Assembly: GCA_021794775.1 (NCBI GenBank) | Contig: JAJYQG010000018.1 | Location: 1 to 6,049, forward strand | Direction: 5' to 3' | Length of the DNA: 6,049 nucleotides | DNA from: Pseudomonadota bacterium | GTDB taxonomy: Bacteria; Pseudomonadota; Gammaproteobacteria; Burkholderiales; Ferrovaceae | In this document: one piece after another, positions 5,746 to 6,049 of the stretch | How the letters are laid out: each line of letters begins with the position of its first letter | Position numbering within the stretch: position 1 is the first letter of the stretch | Notes under the pieces: generated by a model | Told to the model about the DNA's origin: nothing | Seen by the model: the letters and a program-made list of their open reading frames with translations, nothing else | Database searches by the model: none | Position numbers and translations under genes: made by a program

Positions 5746-6049
5746 TTACTGCTTCTTTGCGTTGATGAAAGCAACGAGTTCCGCTTCGGTCGGGAAAGCC
5801 CCTACATGAACCTGCCCTGCGCTATTGACCAAAGTAGGCGTCGCGTTGAACCCGAACTGAGTGAAGAACGTAACGGCGCGATCATTGACGCCCCGCGCAT
5901 TTTCACAATCAGTCTTGGCCGTGATCCGTCCAGTGTTAATCAGTCGCTCCCAGGCGGAAACCCGCTTTTTCTGGTTTTCACAGGCCAACGACGCAATCAT
6001 GTCGAAGGATTCCTGATGGATCGGCGTTGGAAACACATGAATTTCCGCC
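5746..6049 (-). CDS. trbB: DsbC/TrbB-like periplasmic thiol-disulfide isomerase, C-terminal part, cut by the right window edge
   Basis: DsbC-family proteins are periplasmic thioredoxin-fold enzymes that correct disulfide bonds; IncI plasmids encode one (TrbB) just upstream of trbC. The visible 100 residues are the C-terminal half of the fold. They start with a strand reading EIHVFPTPIHQES, comparable to the segment after the active site in DsbC. Next comes a helical region with C23 (ASLACENQKK) and C48 (TDCENARG), which fits the second, structural cysteine pair of DsbC. The cis-proline loop is NATPT (P71), and a final strand and helix are GQVHVGAFPTEAELVAFINA. The CXXC active site and the signal peptide should lie beyond the right edge and cannot be checked. 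The reading frame stays open to the window end, so a GTG near 6036 is an internal codon, not a start. The next gene starts 70 bp downstream. The family call is solid; the name trbB rests on its neighbour. Confidence 0.85.
   Translation of the reverse strand, partial: AEIHVFPTPIHQESFDMIASLACENQKKRVSAWERLINTGRITAKTDCENARGVNDRAVTFFTQFGFNATPTLVNSAGQVHVGAFPTEAELVAFINAKKQ

Noticed and set aside
1..6049. CRISPR array, insertion sequence, tRNA or attachment site
   Set aside because: No regularly spaced repeats, transposase, terminal inverted repeats or tRNA-like cloverleaf seen on either strand.

Overview
The window looks like part of a conjugative plasmid or integrated conjugative element of a Gram-negative proteobacterium, most likely beta- or gammaproteobacterial. 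The evidence is an I-type (IncI/Dot-Icm) type IV coupling ATPase, a periplasmic DsbC-like thiol-disulfide protein and an outer-membrane two-partner-secretion transporter. Species cannot be fixed from the sequence. GC content looks moderate (a little over 50% by eye) and no insertion sequence, tRNA, rRNA, CRISPR array or integrase is visible.

All six supported genes lie on the minus strand, so transcription runs from right to left. In that order: (1) the C-terminal 100 residues of a DsbC/TrbB-like protein (5746-6049, cut by the right edge); (2) a complete 894-residue TrbC/DotL/IcmO-type coupling ATPase (2991-5675, TTG start). These two repeat the trbB-trbC order of the IncI plasmid R64 transfer region. 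After an 88-100 bp gap holding a candidate promoter and two overlapping dyads comes a compact three-gene cluster: (3) a small unrecognised protein (2486-2890), (4) a 190-residue ankyrin-repeat protein (1901-2473) and (5) a 349-residue unrecognised protein (810-1859). The cluster has short spacers (12 and 41 bp) and good Shine-Dalgarno sequences. Last comes (6) the N-terminal 246 residues of an FhaC/ShlB/CdiB-type TpsB transporter (1-739, cut by the left edge).

The coupling ATPase would deliver DNA-relaxase complexes, and possibly proteins, to a type IV secretion channel. The DsbC-like protein would help fold disulfide-bonded periplasmic parts of that channel. The roles of the three cluster proteins are unknown. 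The most striking signal is that the ankyrin protein and its unrelated 349-residue neighbour end in nearly the same basic tail, E-[SG]-[KR]-N-R-P-R-[VI]-A, encoded with different synonymous codons. This suggests a conserved C-terminal signal, possibly a secretion or sorting tag linked to the adjacent coupling ATPase; that link is inference. The TpsB gene at the left end suggests that a large TpsA exoprotein, such as an adhesin or CdiA-like toxin, may follow outside the window.
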